From Rhodoferax sp. BAB1 (GTDB lineage: Bacteria; Pseudomonadota; Gammaproteobacteria; Burkholderiales; Burkholderiaceae_C), in NCBI RefSeq assembly GCF_013334205.1, contig NZ_CP054424.1:2624001-2688000 (forward strand): a stretch of DNA of 64,000 bases, read 5' to 3'. How positions within the stretch are numbered: the first letter of the stretch is position 1; each line of letters begins with the position of its first letter. Positions 1 through 9,506 of this stretch are shown one piece after another. The notes under the pieces were generated by a model that was not told the DNA's origin, searched no databases, and saw nothing but the letters and a program-made list of their open reading frames with translations. Both the position numbers and the translations under genes were made by a program.

Positions 1-953
1 TAGGCGGCGACCAGCAGGCCTTCGAGGAAACGGTGCGGATCGCGCTCCAGGTAGGTGCGGTCCTTGAAGGTACCGGGCTCGCCTTCGTCGATGTTCACGG
101 CCATCAGCTTGGGAGCGGGCTGGTCGCGCACGATGCGCCATTTGCGCCCGGCCGGGAAACCGGCGCCGCCCAGACCGCGCAGGCCCGAGTCTTCCATGGC
201 CTTGATGACGGCTTCCACGTCCTGCTTGCCACTGAGCAGGTTGGCCGCCAGCTGGTAGCCGCCCTTGGCCTTGTAGGCATCAAAACCCACGAAGTCGGGC
301 GAGACCTGCTGCTGGCTGGGCGCGGGGGAGATGGATTTGAGGGCCAGGGCCGCCGGCTCGAAGGTCGCCTTGCCGCTGGACTTGGGGTGCGTGCTGGCAC
401 CGGCCTTCACGGCCTTGGCCACGCTCTCGGGCGTGGCGCGCAGCACCGGGTTCTGGTGCACCACGGCCACCGGGGCCTGCTCGCAGCGACCCACGCAGGG
501 GGCGTGGAGCACACGCACGTCGCCACCCAGGGTGGTCTGCAGCTTGCTCATCAGGCTCTGTGCACCATGCATCTCGCAGCTCAGGCCATCGCAGACGCGC
601 ACGGTCAGGCCGGGGGCCTTCTCGTCGCCCTTGACCACTTCGAAGTGGTGATAGAAGGTGGCCACCTCGTAGACCTCGGCCATGGGGATGTTCATCTCCC
701 TGGCCAGCGCCACCAGGTGGCGGTCGTACAGGCAGCGGTAGGCGTCGTTGAGCTTGTGCAGGTGCTCGATCAGCAGGTCACGGCGATGGCCGTTGGCCGG
801 TTTGGCACCGATCAGGGTGATGACTTCGGCCAGCGACTTGTCGTCGGCCTGGCGGCCCTTGAGCTTGCTCTTGCGGCGGATGCGTTCACGCAGGTCGTCG
901 ACGGTGGCGACGGCCACGGCCTGGACTTCGCCTTTGCGGCCTGGATGGTTCAT
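1..953 (-). CDS. fdsB: Fused NuoE/NuoF-type subunit, probable NAD-dependent formate dehydrogenase beta subunit (3' end outside window)
   Basis: The gene runs off the left edge; 317 codons are visible with no stop. A NuoE-type [2Fe-2S] domain comes first, with ligand pairs C121/C126 (CDGLSC) and C153/C157 (CVGRC). It is followed by the start of a NuoF-type NADH/FMN domain showing GLGGAGFPAGRKW and NIDEGEPGTFKDR. Such subunits pass electrons between NADH and the molybdenum subunit of soluble formate dehydrogenases; HoxF of NAD-reducing hydrogenase has the same NuoE-NuoF fusion. I prefer formate dehydrogenase because a LysR gene lies just upstream on the same strand, as expected for an fds locus, but the catalytic subunit is not in view. 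ATG start at 953. The NuoE/NuoF fusion is certain, the partner enzyme is inferred. Confidence 0.75.
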   Translation of the reverse strand, partial: MNHPGRKGEVQAVAVATVDDLRERIRRKSKLKGRQADDKSLAEVITLIGAKPANGHRRDLLIEHLHKLNDAYRCLYDRHLVALAREMNIPMAEVYEVATFYHHFEVVKGDEKAPGLTVRVCDGLSCEMHGAQSLMSKLQTTLGGDVRVLHAPCVGRCEQAPVAVVHQNPVLRATPESVAKAVKAGASTHPKSSGKATFEPAALALKSISPAPSQQQVSPDFVGFDAYKAKGGYQLAANLLSGKQDVEAVIKAMEDSGLRGLGGAGFPAGRKWRIVRDQPAPKLMAVNIDEGEPGTFKDRTYLERDPHRFLEGLLVAA

Positions 954-1083
954 GGGTATGTCCCTCGGTTCATAACTATGCGCGCAGTGTCCGCCCGGCC
1001 CCATCCCGGGTCAAATTGCATGGAAACATGTCGTCATTCAAAAAATAAATGAAGCTCTGCTGCAAAAAGCAGCCGCAGTAATC

Positions 1084-1104
1084 AAAAACCGCCGCCTAGG
1101 CGGC
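1084..1104 (-). terminator. Intrinsic terminator of the LysR gene
   Basis: On the minus strand, directly after the LysR stop codon, the perfect palindrome GCCGCCTAGGCGGC is followed by GGTTTTTGATT. This is a compact hairpin plus U-tract and should separate the regulator's transcript from the downstream formate dehydrogenase gene. Confidence 0.75.
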
Positions 1105-1105
1105 T

Positions 1106-2059
1106 TCAGGCGTGCAAGAGCCCGCTGTGTGCCGCCGCATGACGCAGCCAGGCCGCATCCTGCGCCAGGGTCAGGGCGGCTTCCAGCGGGCGCGAATGCC
1201 GCTCGGCCGTCTGGAACATGAAGCCGATGGAAGTACGCACTTCGGGGCTGCTCAGCGGCTGTGCTTCCAGTTCGCGGTAGGCGCGCACCGCCCCCACCAG
1301 CGCGCCGGGCATGACGGCGCAGACCGAACCGCCCACGGCGCTGAGCGCCAGGGTCAGCAGGGAATTGGTTTCCAGCACCGGCTGGACCCGGACACCGGCC
1401 TCGGCAAAGGCGCCGTCCACGATGTGGCGGTTGTACATCTCTGAGGTCATCAGGCACAGGGGCAGCGCGGCCGCTTCCTGCCAGGGCATGGGGGCGCCGA
1501 ACCGCATGCCCTGTGCGTCCGGATCCGGCGGCTGGACGGCCTTGCGCACCAGGAAATAGTGCTCGGTGTATTGCGGCACCGTCTGCAGCTTGCCGACGCC
1601 GGGGCGCACGCGCTCGATGAAACCCAGCCCCATGTCCAGGGTGAGCTGCTCCAGCCCCTCCTCGATCTCCTGCGAACTCATGGAACGCACCACGGGCTTG
1701 ATGCCGGGGTGGCGCGCCTGCAGCATGGCGGCAAAACGCGCCGCCACCGGTTCGGCCGAGGGCACGACACCGACGGCCAGGCGCCCCTGCGGCTGGCCGC
1801 TGACGCTGCTCAGGTCCTGTTTGAGCAGTTCCTCCTCGCGCAGCATACGGCGCGCGCTCTCCAGCAGGCGGTCACCCTCGGGCGTGAAACCGACGAAGGT
1901 GCGGCCGCGCTTGACGATGGACGAGCCGAACTCCTCCTCCAGCGCGCGGATGGCGTTGGAGAGAGCTGGCTGCGTGACGAAGCAGGACTGGGCTGCGCGG
2001 GCGAAATGTTTGTGCTCGTCCAGGGCGACGAGGTAGCGCATGGAGACCAGGAGATTCAT
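1106..2059 (-). CDS. LysR-family transcriptional regulator (probable formate dehydrogenase regulator)
   Basis: A 317-residue LysR protein. The winged helix-turn-helix is at residues 1-60 (HFARAAQSCFVTQPALSNAI) and is followed by a LysR substrate-binding domain. Start chosen at ATG 2059 (MNLLVSMRYL), where LysR homology begins; an in-frame extension upstream reads through non-coding repeat sequence and is not credible. It sits upstream of the formate dehydrogenase subunit on the same strand with its own terminator in between. A role as an FdsR-like activator responding to formate is inferred from position only. Confidence 0.85.
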   Translation of the reverse strand: MNLLVSMRYLVALDEHKHFARAAQSCFVTQPALSNAIRALEEEFGSSIVKRGRTFVGFTPEGDRLLESARRMLREEELLKQDLSSVSGQPQGRLAVGVVPSAEPVAARFAAMLQARHPGIKPVVRSMSSQEIEEGLEQLTLDMGLGFIERVRPGVGKLQTVPQYTEHYFLVRKAVQPPDPDAQGMRFGAPMPWQEAAALPLCLMTSEMYNRHIVDGAFAEAGVRVQPVLETNSLLTLALSAVGGSVCAVMPGALVGAVRAYRELEAQPLSSPEVRTSIGFMFQTAERHSRPLEAALTLAQDAAWLRHAAAHSGLLHA

Positions 2060-2145
2060 GTTCGCATCGTACAAGACACGGGGTATGAAATCGGAAGCAT
2101 GTCCTGTCGCTTTGGGTCTGGTTGTTTCTTGCTTAGCTTTTGTAA

Positions 2146-2561
2146 CCCCCCACTCATCCCCCCGCCCTTCTCTACCCCCGCCGGGGTAGAGAAGGGGGCC
2201 TGGATTTGGTGGTTGGCGTCTTGGATACGCTTTTATGAAGCGGAGCGTCACCACCGTGGCTGGTGAGCCGAGATTCCTGGCCTACGGTCGTAGTAAGGGG
2301 TTGAGCCCGGGCATGCCAAGGACAGCGGCCGCTGCGCGGCCGGCTGTGCACAAGACAGGTTTCGTCACTGGCTGGCGCAGCCGCCAGCGGTGGCGTGCCG
2401 GTCCGTGTGCGCTCTCTACGACCGTAGGCATACAGTCTCGGTCGGCGAGGACGCTCGCGACCTCACGCGCCGTAGTAGCGGCGCCGGAGACCAGAATCCG
2501 AATCGAGGCCCCCTTCTCTACCCCGGCGGGGGTAGAGAAGGGCGGGGGGATGAGTGGGGGG
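2146..2561. repeat. Non-coding element bounded by 56-bp perfect inverted repeats (REP-doublet-like)
   Basis: Positions 2146-2201 and 2506-2561 are exact reverse complements over 56 bp. Each arm contains its own hairpin (CCCTTCTCTACCCC pairing with GGGGTAGAGAAGGG), so the structure is nested. The ~300 bp between them hold a second inverted pair (CCTACGGTCGTAG at 2281-2293, complement at 2416-2428) and no convincing gene. It fills most of the 574-bp gap between the LysR start and the apbC stop. No clear target-site duplication is visible. Most likely a REP/REPIN-type doublet or a small non-autonomous element. Confidence 0.8.
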
Positions 2562-2633
2562 AACGAGGTGCCCCGCAGGGGATAAAACAATGACAAAGCC
2601 TCCCGCCTCACGGCAAAAAGGCGCCACAAAACC

Positions 2634-3725
2634 TCAAGTCTCTTTCGAAATCTTGATACTCGGGAACTTGTTCGAAAAGTCCTTGTTCTTGGCCGCAATC
2701 GCCAGGGCCACCTGCCGCGCCACGGCCTTGTAGATGCCAGCCACCTCGCCGTCCGGGTCGGCCACGACCGTGGGCTTGCCGTTGTCGGCCTGCACGCGGA
2801 TCTGCATGTTCAGCGGCAACGCCCCCAGGTAGGCCATACCGTATTCGGCCGCCATCTTCTTGCCACCGTCCACGCCGAAGATGTGCTCGCTGTGGCCGCA
2901 GTTGCTGCAGATGTGCACCGCCATGTTCTCGACCAGTCCGAGGATGGGCACACCCACCTTCTCGAACATCTTGATGCCCTTCTTGGCGTCGATCAGGGCG
3001 ATGTCCTGCGGGGTGGTCACGATGACGGCGCCCGTCATGGGCACACGCTGCGAGAGCGTGAGCTGGATGTCGCCGGTGCCCGGCGGCATGTCGACGATGA
3101 GGTAGTCGAGGTCCTTCCAGTTGGTCTGGCGCAGCAGCTGCTCCAGCGCCTGCGTGGCCATGGGGCCGCGCCAGATCATGGCCTCGTCCTGCGCGACCAG
3201 GAAACCGATGGACATGACCTGCACACCGTAGTTCTCCAGCGGCTCCATGGTCTGGCCGTCCTCGCTCTCGGGCCGGCCGTCGATGCCCATCATCATGGGC
3301 TGGCTGGGGCCGTAGATGTCGGCGTCCAGGATGCCCACGCTGGCGCCTTCGGCTGCCAGGGCCAGGGCCAGGTTGACGGCGGTGGTGCTCTTGCCCACGC
3401 CGCCCTTGCCCGAGGCCACGGCCACGATGTTCTTCACTTTGGGCAGCAGGGCCACGCCGCGCTGCACGGCATGCGCGACGATCTTGACGTTGATGTTGAC
3501 CGAGACGTTGTTGACGCCCGCCACGCCCTTGGCCGCAGCAATCAGTTCCTTGCGGAAACCGGGGATCTGGCTCTTGGCCGGGTAGCCCAGTTCGATGTCG
3601 AAGGCAACGTCGCCATCCTGCACGGTCAGGTTCCTGACAGCCTTGCTGGAAACGAAATCCTTGCCCGTGTTCGGGTCCACCACGGTCTTGAGGGCCTCAA
3701 GCACCGTCTGTTCTGTCACTGCCAT
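2634..3725 (-). CDS. apbC: Mrp/ApbC-family iron-sulfur cluster carrier ATPase
   Basis: A 363-residue P-loop ATPase of the Mrp/Nbp35 family that binds and delivers [4Fe-4S] clusters in the cytoplasm. The N-terminal ~90 residues are the MIP18/DUF59-type domain. The deviant Walker A is GKGGVGKST at 106-114, the switch region is DMPPGTGD at 212-219, and the dimer-bridging cluster ligands are C273 and C276 (CSNC). Start at ATG 3725 behind AGGAGAT; a longer in-frame reading upstream has no homology. Divergent from the patatin gene; the mrp-near-metG neighbourhood is common in proteobacteria. Confidence 0.95.
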   Translation of the reverse strand: MAVTEQTVLEALKTVVDPNTGKDFVSSKAVRNLTVQDGDVAFDIELGYPAKSQIPGFRKELIAAAKGVAGVNNVSVNINVKIVAHAVQRGVALLPKVKNIVAVASGKGGVGKSTTAVNLALALAAEGASVGILDADIYGPSQPMMMGIDGRPESEDGQTMEPLENYGVQVMSIGFLVAQDEAMIWRGPMATQALEQLLRQTNWKDLDYLIVDMPPGTGDIQLTLSQRVPMTGAVIVTTPQDIALIDAKKGIKMFEKVGVPILGLVENMAVHICSNCGHSEHIFGVDGGKKMAAEYGMAYLGALPLNMQIRVQADNGKPTVVADPDGEVAGIYKAVARQVALAIAAKNKDFSNKFPSIKISKET

Positions 3726-3822
3726 GTTGGGATATCTCCTGTAGTGCACATAGTCTAGCTGTGGCATGGATAACCCCGCCGATTCGGGCATATTGCTCAC
3801 CCCCGGGGTTTCCCGCACTGCT

Positions 3823-3838
3823 GTGGGAGTACTCCCAC
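3823..3838. promoter_or_regulatory. Perfect 16-bp palindrome between apbC and the patatin gene
   Basis: GTGGGAGTACTCCCAC is an exact palindrome. It lies 25 bp before the patatin start codon and about 98 bp before the apbC start, in a 137-bp divergent intergenic region. It looks like an operator for a dimeric regulator, but I do not recognise the protein that would bind it. Confidence 0.4.
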
Positions 3839-3862
3839 CGCTGAAGCACCCCATAATCAAGC

Positions 3863-5128
3863 ATGGCAAGCACGGGCATCCCCGACACGACCCCGCCCCG
3901 CATCGGTCTGCTGCTGACCGGCGGCGGCGCACGTGCCGCCTACCAGGTGGGCGTGCTGCAGGCGCTGGCCCAACTGCGCCGCGCCCGCGTTCCGGACGCA
4001 CCGCCCTCCAGTCCCTTCTCCATCATCACCGGCACCTCGGCCGGCGCCATCAACGCCGCTTCGCTGGCCTGCGGCGCCGACGACTTTGATCTCGCGGTGC
4101 AGCGCATCGTCTCGGTCTGGGAGAACTTCGAGGCCAGCCAGGTCTACGAGGCCGACCTGCTGAGCGTGCTGCGCAGCGGCGCGCGCTGGATGAGCCTGCT
4201 CTCGCTGGGCTGGCTGATTGCGCGCTGGCGCCGCATCAAGCCGCGCTCGCTGCTGGACAACTCGCCGCTGGAAGAACTGCTGCGCACCATGGTGCCGCTG
4301 GAGCGCCTGCCCGGCCTGATCGCGCAGGGCCACCTGCAGGCGCTGGCCGTCACCGCCTCCAGCTACAGCTCGGGCCACCACGTCACCTTCTTCGAAGGCG
4401 GCGAAGAGCTGCAGCCCTGGGTGCGCTCGCAGCGCCTGGCCGTGCGCGACCGCATCACGCACGAGCACCTGCTGGCCTCCTCGGCCATCCCCTTCGTCTT
4501 CCCGGCCAAGGCCCTGCCCATCAACGGCGGCACCGAATACTTCGGCGACGGCTCCATGCGCCAGACGGCGCCGGTGGCACCGGCCATCCACCTGGGGTCC
4601 GAGCGCATCCTGGTGGTGGGCGCCGGCCGCATGAGCGAGCCGCGCGACACCCTCAAACGCGCCGCGCCCGGCACCTATCCCTCGCTGGCACAGATCGCCG
4701 GCCACGCCATGTCCAGCATCTTCCTGGACGCGCTGGCGGTGGACATCGAACGCATCCGGCGCATCAACCAGACGCTGGGCCTGATCCCGCGTGAGGCGCG
4801 CCAGGCCAGCGCCCTCAAGCCGGTGGAGCTGCTGGTGATCTCGCCCTCCGAGCGGCTGGACCAGATCGCCGCCAAACATGCCGACGCGCTGCCGCACGCC
4901 GTGCGCAGCCTGCTGGGCGGGCTGGGGGTGTCCTCAAAGAAGGCCGACATCAAGGGCGGCGCCCTCACCAGCTACCTGCTGTTCGAAGCCGCCTACACGC
5001 GTGAGCTCATGGCCCTGGGCCACGCCGACACCCTGCGCCAGGAAGACGAGGTCTGCCGCTTTTTCGGCTGGGACCTGGCGCCGGCCGAACCCCGGATCGA
5101 ACGCCGGCGCGACCCGCTGCGCGTCTGA
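3863..5128 (+). CDS. Patatin-like phospholipase
   Basis: A 421-residue patatin-domain serine lipase. The oxyanion loop GGGARAAYQVGVL is near residue 20, the nucleophile elbow GTSAG follows, and the catalytic aspartate is in FGDGSMRQTAPV. This is the Ser-Asp dyad of bacterial patatins, which hydrolyse acyl chains of phospholipids or neutral lipids. No signal peptide is evident, so it is probably cytoplasmic or membrane-peripheral. The C-terminal ~130 residues are family-specific. It lies 59 bp upstream of metG; no functional tie is implied. Confidence 0.9.
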   Translation: MASTGIPDTTPPRIGLLLTGGGARAAYQVGVLQALAQLRRARVPDAPPSSPFSIITGTSAGAINAASLACGADDFDLAVQRIVSVWENFEASQVYEADLLSVLRSGARWMSLLSLGWLIARWRRIKPRSLLDNSPLEELLRTMVPLERLPGLIAQGHLQALAVTASSYSSGHHVTFFEGGEELQPWVRSQRLAVRDRITHEHLLASSAIPFVFPAKALPINGGTEYFGDGSMRQTAPVAPAIHLGSERILVVGAGRMSEPRDTLKRAAPGTYPSLAQIAGHAMSSIFLDALAVDIERIRRINQTLGLIPREARQASALKPVELLVISPSERLDQIAAKHADALPHAVRSLLGGLGVSSKKADIKGGALTSYLLFEAAYTRELMALGHADTLRQEDEVCRFFGWDLAPAEPRIERRRDPLRV

Positions 5129-5187
5129 ATCCGCGGTCCGCAGTGCGGGCCGACTAAAATCACGGGTTCCCTCCGAAAGACGGCCCC

Positions 5188-7254
5188 ATGACCCGCAAGC
5201 TCTTCGTCACCACCGCCCTGCCCTACGCCAACGGCAACTTCCACATCGGCCACATCATGGAGTACATCCAGGCCGATATCTGGGTGCGGCTGCAGCGCAT
5301 GCTGGGGCACGAGGTGAACTTCGTCGGGGCCGACGACACCCATGGCGCGCCCATCATGATCGCCGCCGAGAAGGCGGGCAAGACGCCGCAACAATTCGTG
5401 GCCGACATCGCCGCCGGCCGCAAGCCCTACCTGGACGGTTTCCACATCGCCTTCGACAACTGGAGCTCGACCGACAGCCCCGAGAACCACCAGCTGGCGC
5501 AGCAGATCTACCTGGACCTCAAGGCCAACGGCCTGATCGCCAGCCAGGTGGTCGAGCAGTTCTTCGACCCCGAAAAGGCCATGTTCCTGCCGGACCGCTT
5601 CATCAAGGGCGAGTGCCCCAAGTGCGGTGCGAAAGACCAGTACGGCGACAACTGCGAGGTCTGCGGCGCCGTCTACGCCCCCACCGACCTGAAGAACCCC
5701 TACTCGGCCCTGTCGGGCGCCAAGCCGGTGCTCAAAAGCTCGGAGCATTTCTTCTTCAAGCTCTCCGACCCGCGCTGCGTGGCCTTCCTGGAAGAGTGGA
5801 CGCAGGACGGCCGCCTACAGCCGGAAGTGGCCAACAAGGTCCGCGAGTGGTTCACCGTGCGCACCAACCCGGACGGCACGCGCAGCGAAGGCCTGGGCGA
5901 CTGGGACATCTCGCGCGACGCGCCCTACTTCGGCATCGAGATCCCCGGCGCGCCCGGCAAGTACTTCTACGTGTGGCTGGACGCGCCCGTGGGTTACCTC
6001 GCCTCGCTGAAGAACCTGCTGGACAAGCGCGGCCAGAGTTACGAGGCCTACATGGCCGACCCGGCGCTGGAGCAGTATCACTTCATCGGCAAGGACATCG
6101 TGACCTTCCACACCCTGTTCTGGCCCGCCATGCTGAAGTTCAGCGGCCGCAAGACGCCGGACAAGGTTTTCGTGCACGGCTTCCTCACCGTGAACAACGG
6201 CGAGAAGATGAGCAAGAGCCGCGGCACCGGCCTGGACCCGCTCAAGTACCTGGCGCTGGGCATGAACCCCGAGTGGCTGCGTTATTACCTGGCCGCCAAG
6301 CTCAGCGGCCGCAACGAAGACATCGACTTCAACGCCGACGACTTCATGGCCCGTGCCAACAGCGACCTGGTGGGCAAATACATCAACATCGCCTCGCGCG
6401 CGGCCGGTTTCCTGAGCAAACGTTTCGGCGGCAAGCTGGGCAGCGACATCTCGGGTGACGGTGACGCCCTGCTGGCGCACCTGCGCGACGGCGCCGCCAA
6501 CCTGGCCGAGCTGTATGCCGAGCGCGAATACGGCAAGGCCCTGCGCGAGATCATGCTGCTGGCCGACCGCGTCAACGCCTACGTGGACCAGAACAAACCC
6601 TGGGAACTGGCCAAGCAGGAGGGCATGGACAGCCACCTGCACGATGTCTGCACCGTCTGCATCGAAGCCTTCCGCCTGCTGACCATCTACCTCAAGCCGG
6701 TGCTGCCGGCCCTGGCCGCGCAGGTCGAGGCCTTCCTCAAGGTCCCGCCCCTGATGTGGAGCGATGCGTCGCGCACCCTGGGCGGCGGCCACGTCATCGG
6801 CGAGTACAAGCACCTGATGCAGCGCGTGGACATCAAGCAGCTGGAGTCGCTGTTCGAAGCCCCTTCTGCGCCCGAGCCCGAGAAGGTCCTGCCCGGCGGT
6901 GAAGAACTCGCGCCGACCATCAGCATCGACGACTTCGCCAGGATCGACCTGCGCATCGCGAAGATCGTCAACTGCGAGCCGGTCGAAGGCTCCACCAAAC
7001 TGCTGCGCCTGACGCTGGACGTGGGCGAAGGCAAGACGCGCAATGTCTTCAGCGGCATCGCCTCCGCCTACAAACCCGAGGACCTGGTGGGCAAGCTCAC
7101 CGTGATGGTCGCCAACCTGGCCCCGCGCAAGATGAAGTTCGGTGTGTCGGAAGGCATGGTGCTCGCCGCCAGCCACGCCGACGAGAAAGCCGAACCCGGC
7201 ATCTACGTGCTCAACCCCTGGCCGGGCGCGCAACCCGGCATGCGGGTGCGCTGA
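5188..7254 (+). CDS. metG: Methionyl-tRNA synthetase
   Basis: A 688-residue class I aminoacyl-tRNA synthetase that charges tRNA(Met). The HIGH motif is at 19-22 (NGNFHIGH), the zinc knuckle uses C143, C146, C156 and C159, and KMSKS is at about 340-344. The last ~110 residues form the EMAP/Trbp111 tRNA-binding domain that dimerises the long MetG form ([20 protein letters not shown]). Full length, ATG start. It is followed by 123 bp with no clear terminator before a convergent gene. Confidence 0.98.
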   Translation: MTRKLFVTTALPYANGNFHIGHIMEYIQADIWVRLQRMLGHEVNFVGADDTHGAPIMIAAEKAGKTPQQFVADIAAGRKPYLDGFHIAFDNWSSTDSPENHQLAQQIYLDLKANGLIASQVVEQFFDPEKAMFLPDRFIKGECPKCGAKDQYGDNCEVCGAVYAPTDLKNPYSALSGAKPVLKSSEHFFFKLSDPRCVAFLEEWTQDGRLQPEVANKVREWFTVRTNPDGTRSEGLGDWDISRDAPYFGIEIPGAPGKYFYVWLDAPVGYLASLKNLLDKRGQSYEAYMADPALEQYHFIGKDIVTFHTLFWPAMLKFSGRKTPDKVFVHGFLTVNNGEKMSKSRGTGLDPLKYLALGMNPEWLRYYLAAKLSGRNEDIDFNADDFMARANSDLVGKYINIASRAAGFLSKRFGGKLGSDISGDGDALLAHLRDGAANLAELYAEREYGKALREIMLLADRVNAYVDQNKPWELAKQEGMDSHLHDVCTVCIEAFRLLTIYLKPVLPALAAQVEAFLKVPPLMWSDASRTLGGGHVIGEYKHLMQRVDIKQLESLFEAPSAPEPEKVLPGGEELAPTISIDDFARIDLRIAKIVNCEPVEGSTKLLRLTLDVGEGKTRNVFSGIASAYKPEDLVGKLTVMVANLAPRKMKFGVSEGMVLAASHADEKAEPGIYVLNPWPGAQPGMRVR

Positions 7255-7377
7255 GACTCTTCGTTCGCTGAAGTGGCATCGGCGGGTGAATCATCCGCAT
7301 GCACCCTCAAGTGATGCAGCGAATCCGTCAGTGAGAGGCTGCTTCAGGCAAAAGACAAGATCTGATCCTGATCGCTA

Positions 7378-8094
7378 CTACTTAAACGTGACGCCGCTTG
7401 TAAAGCGGATATCGCAAACGGGGATGAGGGTCGCTGAGCGTGGCACAAAGACTTCCAGTGCATCATCCGTTCCATATGGCCTGACCAGATATAGCCTTCC
7501 ACGGTACATCAGTGGCCGCGCTGCCCTGGAGTTGAACAGGCCAGGGCCGGTTGCGATATCCGTTAGATCAGATGTGACCCAAGCACTATCCTCACTTTCA
7601 CCACGCTGTTGCGACGGGCGCCCACATAGTTCATTCTTGTAGCGCAATGTCACCAGGGCTTGATCACCAGACAACTCCGGCGACAAGCGCAATACAAACA
7701 ACTCCGCGCCCGATCTTTTTCTGATATCTACGAAGCGCTGCTGCTGTTCCGAGGAAGGATACATCTGCGGCATCAGTTTCTGGACGCGGAAATACTCCTG
7801 CGAGCCCACTGAATTGAGGACATATAGTTTTTTGGCTAACTCCTCATGCTGTGACAAATCGAGCTTCTCCCAAGCCGGGTCGGTCACGCCAGGGAGCTTC
7901 AGTATTTCCTCAGAGATGCAAGGAAGCTTTTCGAACGTCGGCTTGCTTTGATTCAATGCCGCAAGAATCGCCTCGCAAAACGACTGCTTTTTGCCTTCGC
8001 CATGAATGAAATAGTCGGCGCGCACCTCCTCCGGCATGACCTGAAGTGCTGCGGCCAGCAACGCGTAGACGAATAGCGGTATCTGCGTTTTCAT
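7378..8094 (-). CDS. Secreted hypothetical protein, AT-richer than neighbours
   Basis: I do not recognise the family. The start at ATG 8094 gives 238 residues with a Sec signal peptide (MKTQIPLFVYALLAAALQVM, cleavage near RADYF). An ATG six codons upstream (8112) is possible. The mature part has scattered cysteines and no known catalytic motif. Codon use is visibly less G/C-biased than in metG or the cyclase on either side, which suggests recent acquisition. No mobility gene or recombination site borders it. It converges on metG, and 189 bp without features separate it from the cyclase stop. Confidence 0.65.
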   Translation of the reverse strand: MKTQIPLFVYALLAAALQVMPEEVRADYFIHGEGKKQSFCEAILAALNQSKPTFEKLPCISEEILKLPGVTDPAWEKLDLSQHEELAKKLYVLNSVGSQEYFRVQKLMPQMYPSSEQQQRFVDIRKRSGAELFVLRLSPELSGDQALVTLRYKNELCGRPSQQRGESEDSAWVTSDLTDIATGPGLFNSRAARPLMYRGRLYLVRPYGTDDALEVFVPRSATLIPVCDIRFTSGVTFK

Positions 8095-8283
8095 GAATGC
8101 TCCCGATTTCATTTTGATGCAGTCAGCCACATCGATCAAAGAAAAACTTGTGAAGAAACCGTAGCGAGCAGCCCTCAGGCAAGGCGGACGGAGCGCAGGA
8201 ACCGGAATGGACTTGGGTCCATGAGGATGGCGCGCACCGCCCAACGCCGCATGCGGTTTGCGCAGTAGATGGATGCGTGAGTT

Positions 8284-9447
8284 TCAGGCCGGGCAGGGGG
8301 CGACGATGTAATGCCCACGCCCCCCGTTCTTGACCCGGTACAGCGCCTCGTCAGCGCAGCGCACCAGGCTCTCGGGCACCAGGTCCTGTACGGCCACCAC
8401 GGTGGCCACGCCGATGCTGCAGGTCAGGAACTCGGACACGGGCGAATCCTCGTGCGGCATGCGGGCCTTGGCGATCTCGTCCATGCAGCGCTGGGCCACG
8501 GTCATGGCCACGTCGCCATCGGCGCCGGGCAGCAGGAGGGCAAACTCCTCGCCGCCGTAACGCGCCACCAGCTCACCCGAACGCTGCGCACAGTCGTAGA
8601 GGATGCCCGCCACCTGGCGCAGGCAGGCGTCGCCGGCCAGGTGGCCGTAGCGGTCGTTGTAGCGCTTGAAGTGGTCGATGTCGATCAGCAGCAGGGAAAT
8701 GGGCTGGCCGCTGCGCATGCTGCGCTGCCATTCGGCATAAAGGTGCTGGTCGAACTGGCGGCGATTGGCCAGGCCGGTCAGGCCGTCGGTGGCCGAAAGC
8801 AGCTCCAGCTGCTGGTTGCTGCGCTCCAGCGCCATGCTCTTCTGCACCAGCTCGGTCACGTCCAGCCGCGCCATCACCAGGCAGCCCGAGGGCGTGCTGA
8901 CCTCGTAGAGGTGCATCCAGCGCCCGTCGGGGCGCGAACGCAGCAGGGGGCGGTTGAGCTGGCCGCGCACGGCCAGGCGCTCGCGCAACCATTCTTCCTC
9001 GCGCCCCAGGGCGTCCGCAATGGCGCCCTGTTGCAGCGAACGACGGATGATGGCCTCGAAAGACTGGCCGAGCAGCTCACCGCCGTAACGGTAGGGGGCC
9101 ATTTCGGTCGCAGCCTTGTTGAAGAGCACCAGCCGGTCGTGCTGGTCGTAGACGGCCACCCCCAGGGGCAGGGCCTCGATGGCCTCCTGCAGGCACTGGT
9201 GCCCCATTTCCAGGGACTGGCGTTCGTACTCGCTGTTCAGCGTCTGGCGCATGACCGCACGTCCCAGCAGCAGCAAACCCAGGACCAGGGACGCACCCAG
9301 CACGGCGGCCACCCAGGTCGGCCAGCCGGACGGCGCCAGCAGGACCAGGCCACCGCTCAGGCCGACGGTGGCCAGCAGCACGAGCACGGCCAGCGACGTC
9401 AGCCAGCGATGGCCCGTCATGCCTACGAAATCTGCCAGATGCTTCAC
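8284..9447 (-). CDS. Membrane diguanylate cyclase with PAS-like and GGDEF domains
   Basis: A 387-residue protein: two membrane segments (about 14-37 and 44-64), a PAS-like sensor (about 85-200) and a GGDEF domain with active-site GGEEF at 298-302. It should make cyclic di-GMP from two GTP at the inner membrane. The product-inhibition site, normally RxxD five residues before the motif, reads R289-S-G-E292, so it is conservatively changed. Translation can start at GTG 9447 or ATG 9423; the GTG is favoured because it keeps the complete N-terminus. A terminator-like hairpin lies in its leader about 60 nt upstream. Confidence 0.9.
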   Translation of the reverse strand: MKHLADFVGMTGHRWLTSLAVLVLLATVGLSGGLVLLAPSGWPTWVAAVLGASLVLGLLLLGRAVMRQTLNSEYERQSLEMGHQCLQEAIEALPLGVAVYDQHDRLVLFNKAATEMAPYRYGGELLGQSFEAIIRRSLQQGAIADALGREEEWLRERLAVRGQLNRPLLRSRPDGRWMHLYEVSTPSGCLVMARLDVTELVQKSMALERSNQQLELLSATDGLTGLANRRQFDQHLYAEWQRSMRSGQPISLLLIDIDHFKRYNDRYGHLAGDACLRQVAGILYDCAQRSGELVARYGGEEFALLLPGADGDVAMTVAQRCMDEIAKARMPHEDSPVSEFLTCSIGVATVVAVQDLVPESLVRCADEALYRVKNGGRGHYIVAPCPA

Positions 9448-9506
9448 CGGAGAACCTGATGGAACGGGGGGGCGAACGGGCCTGCCTGTTGTGTTTGTCT
9501 ACCTGG

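Noticed and set aside
1..953. HoxF of an NAD-reducing hydrogenase
   Set aside because: The fusion alone would allow it, but the LysR neighbour and absence of any hydrogenase gene make formate dehydrogenase more likely. The missing 3' end keeps this open.
2282..2698. A minus-strand protein of about 138 residues over the inverted-repeat element
   Set aside because: It runs through both a hairpin arm and the internal repeat, has no ribosome-binding site or homology, and overlaps the end of apbC.
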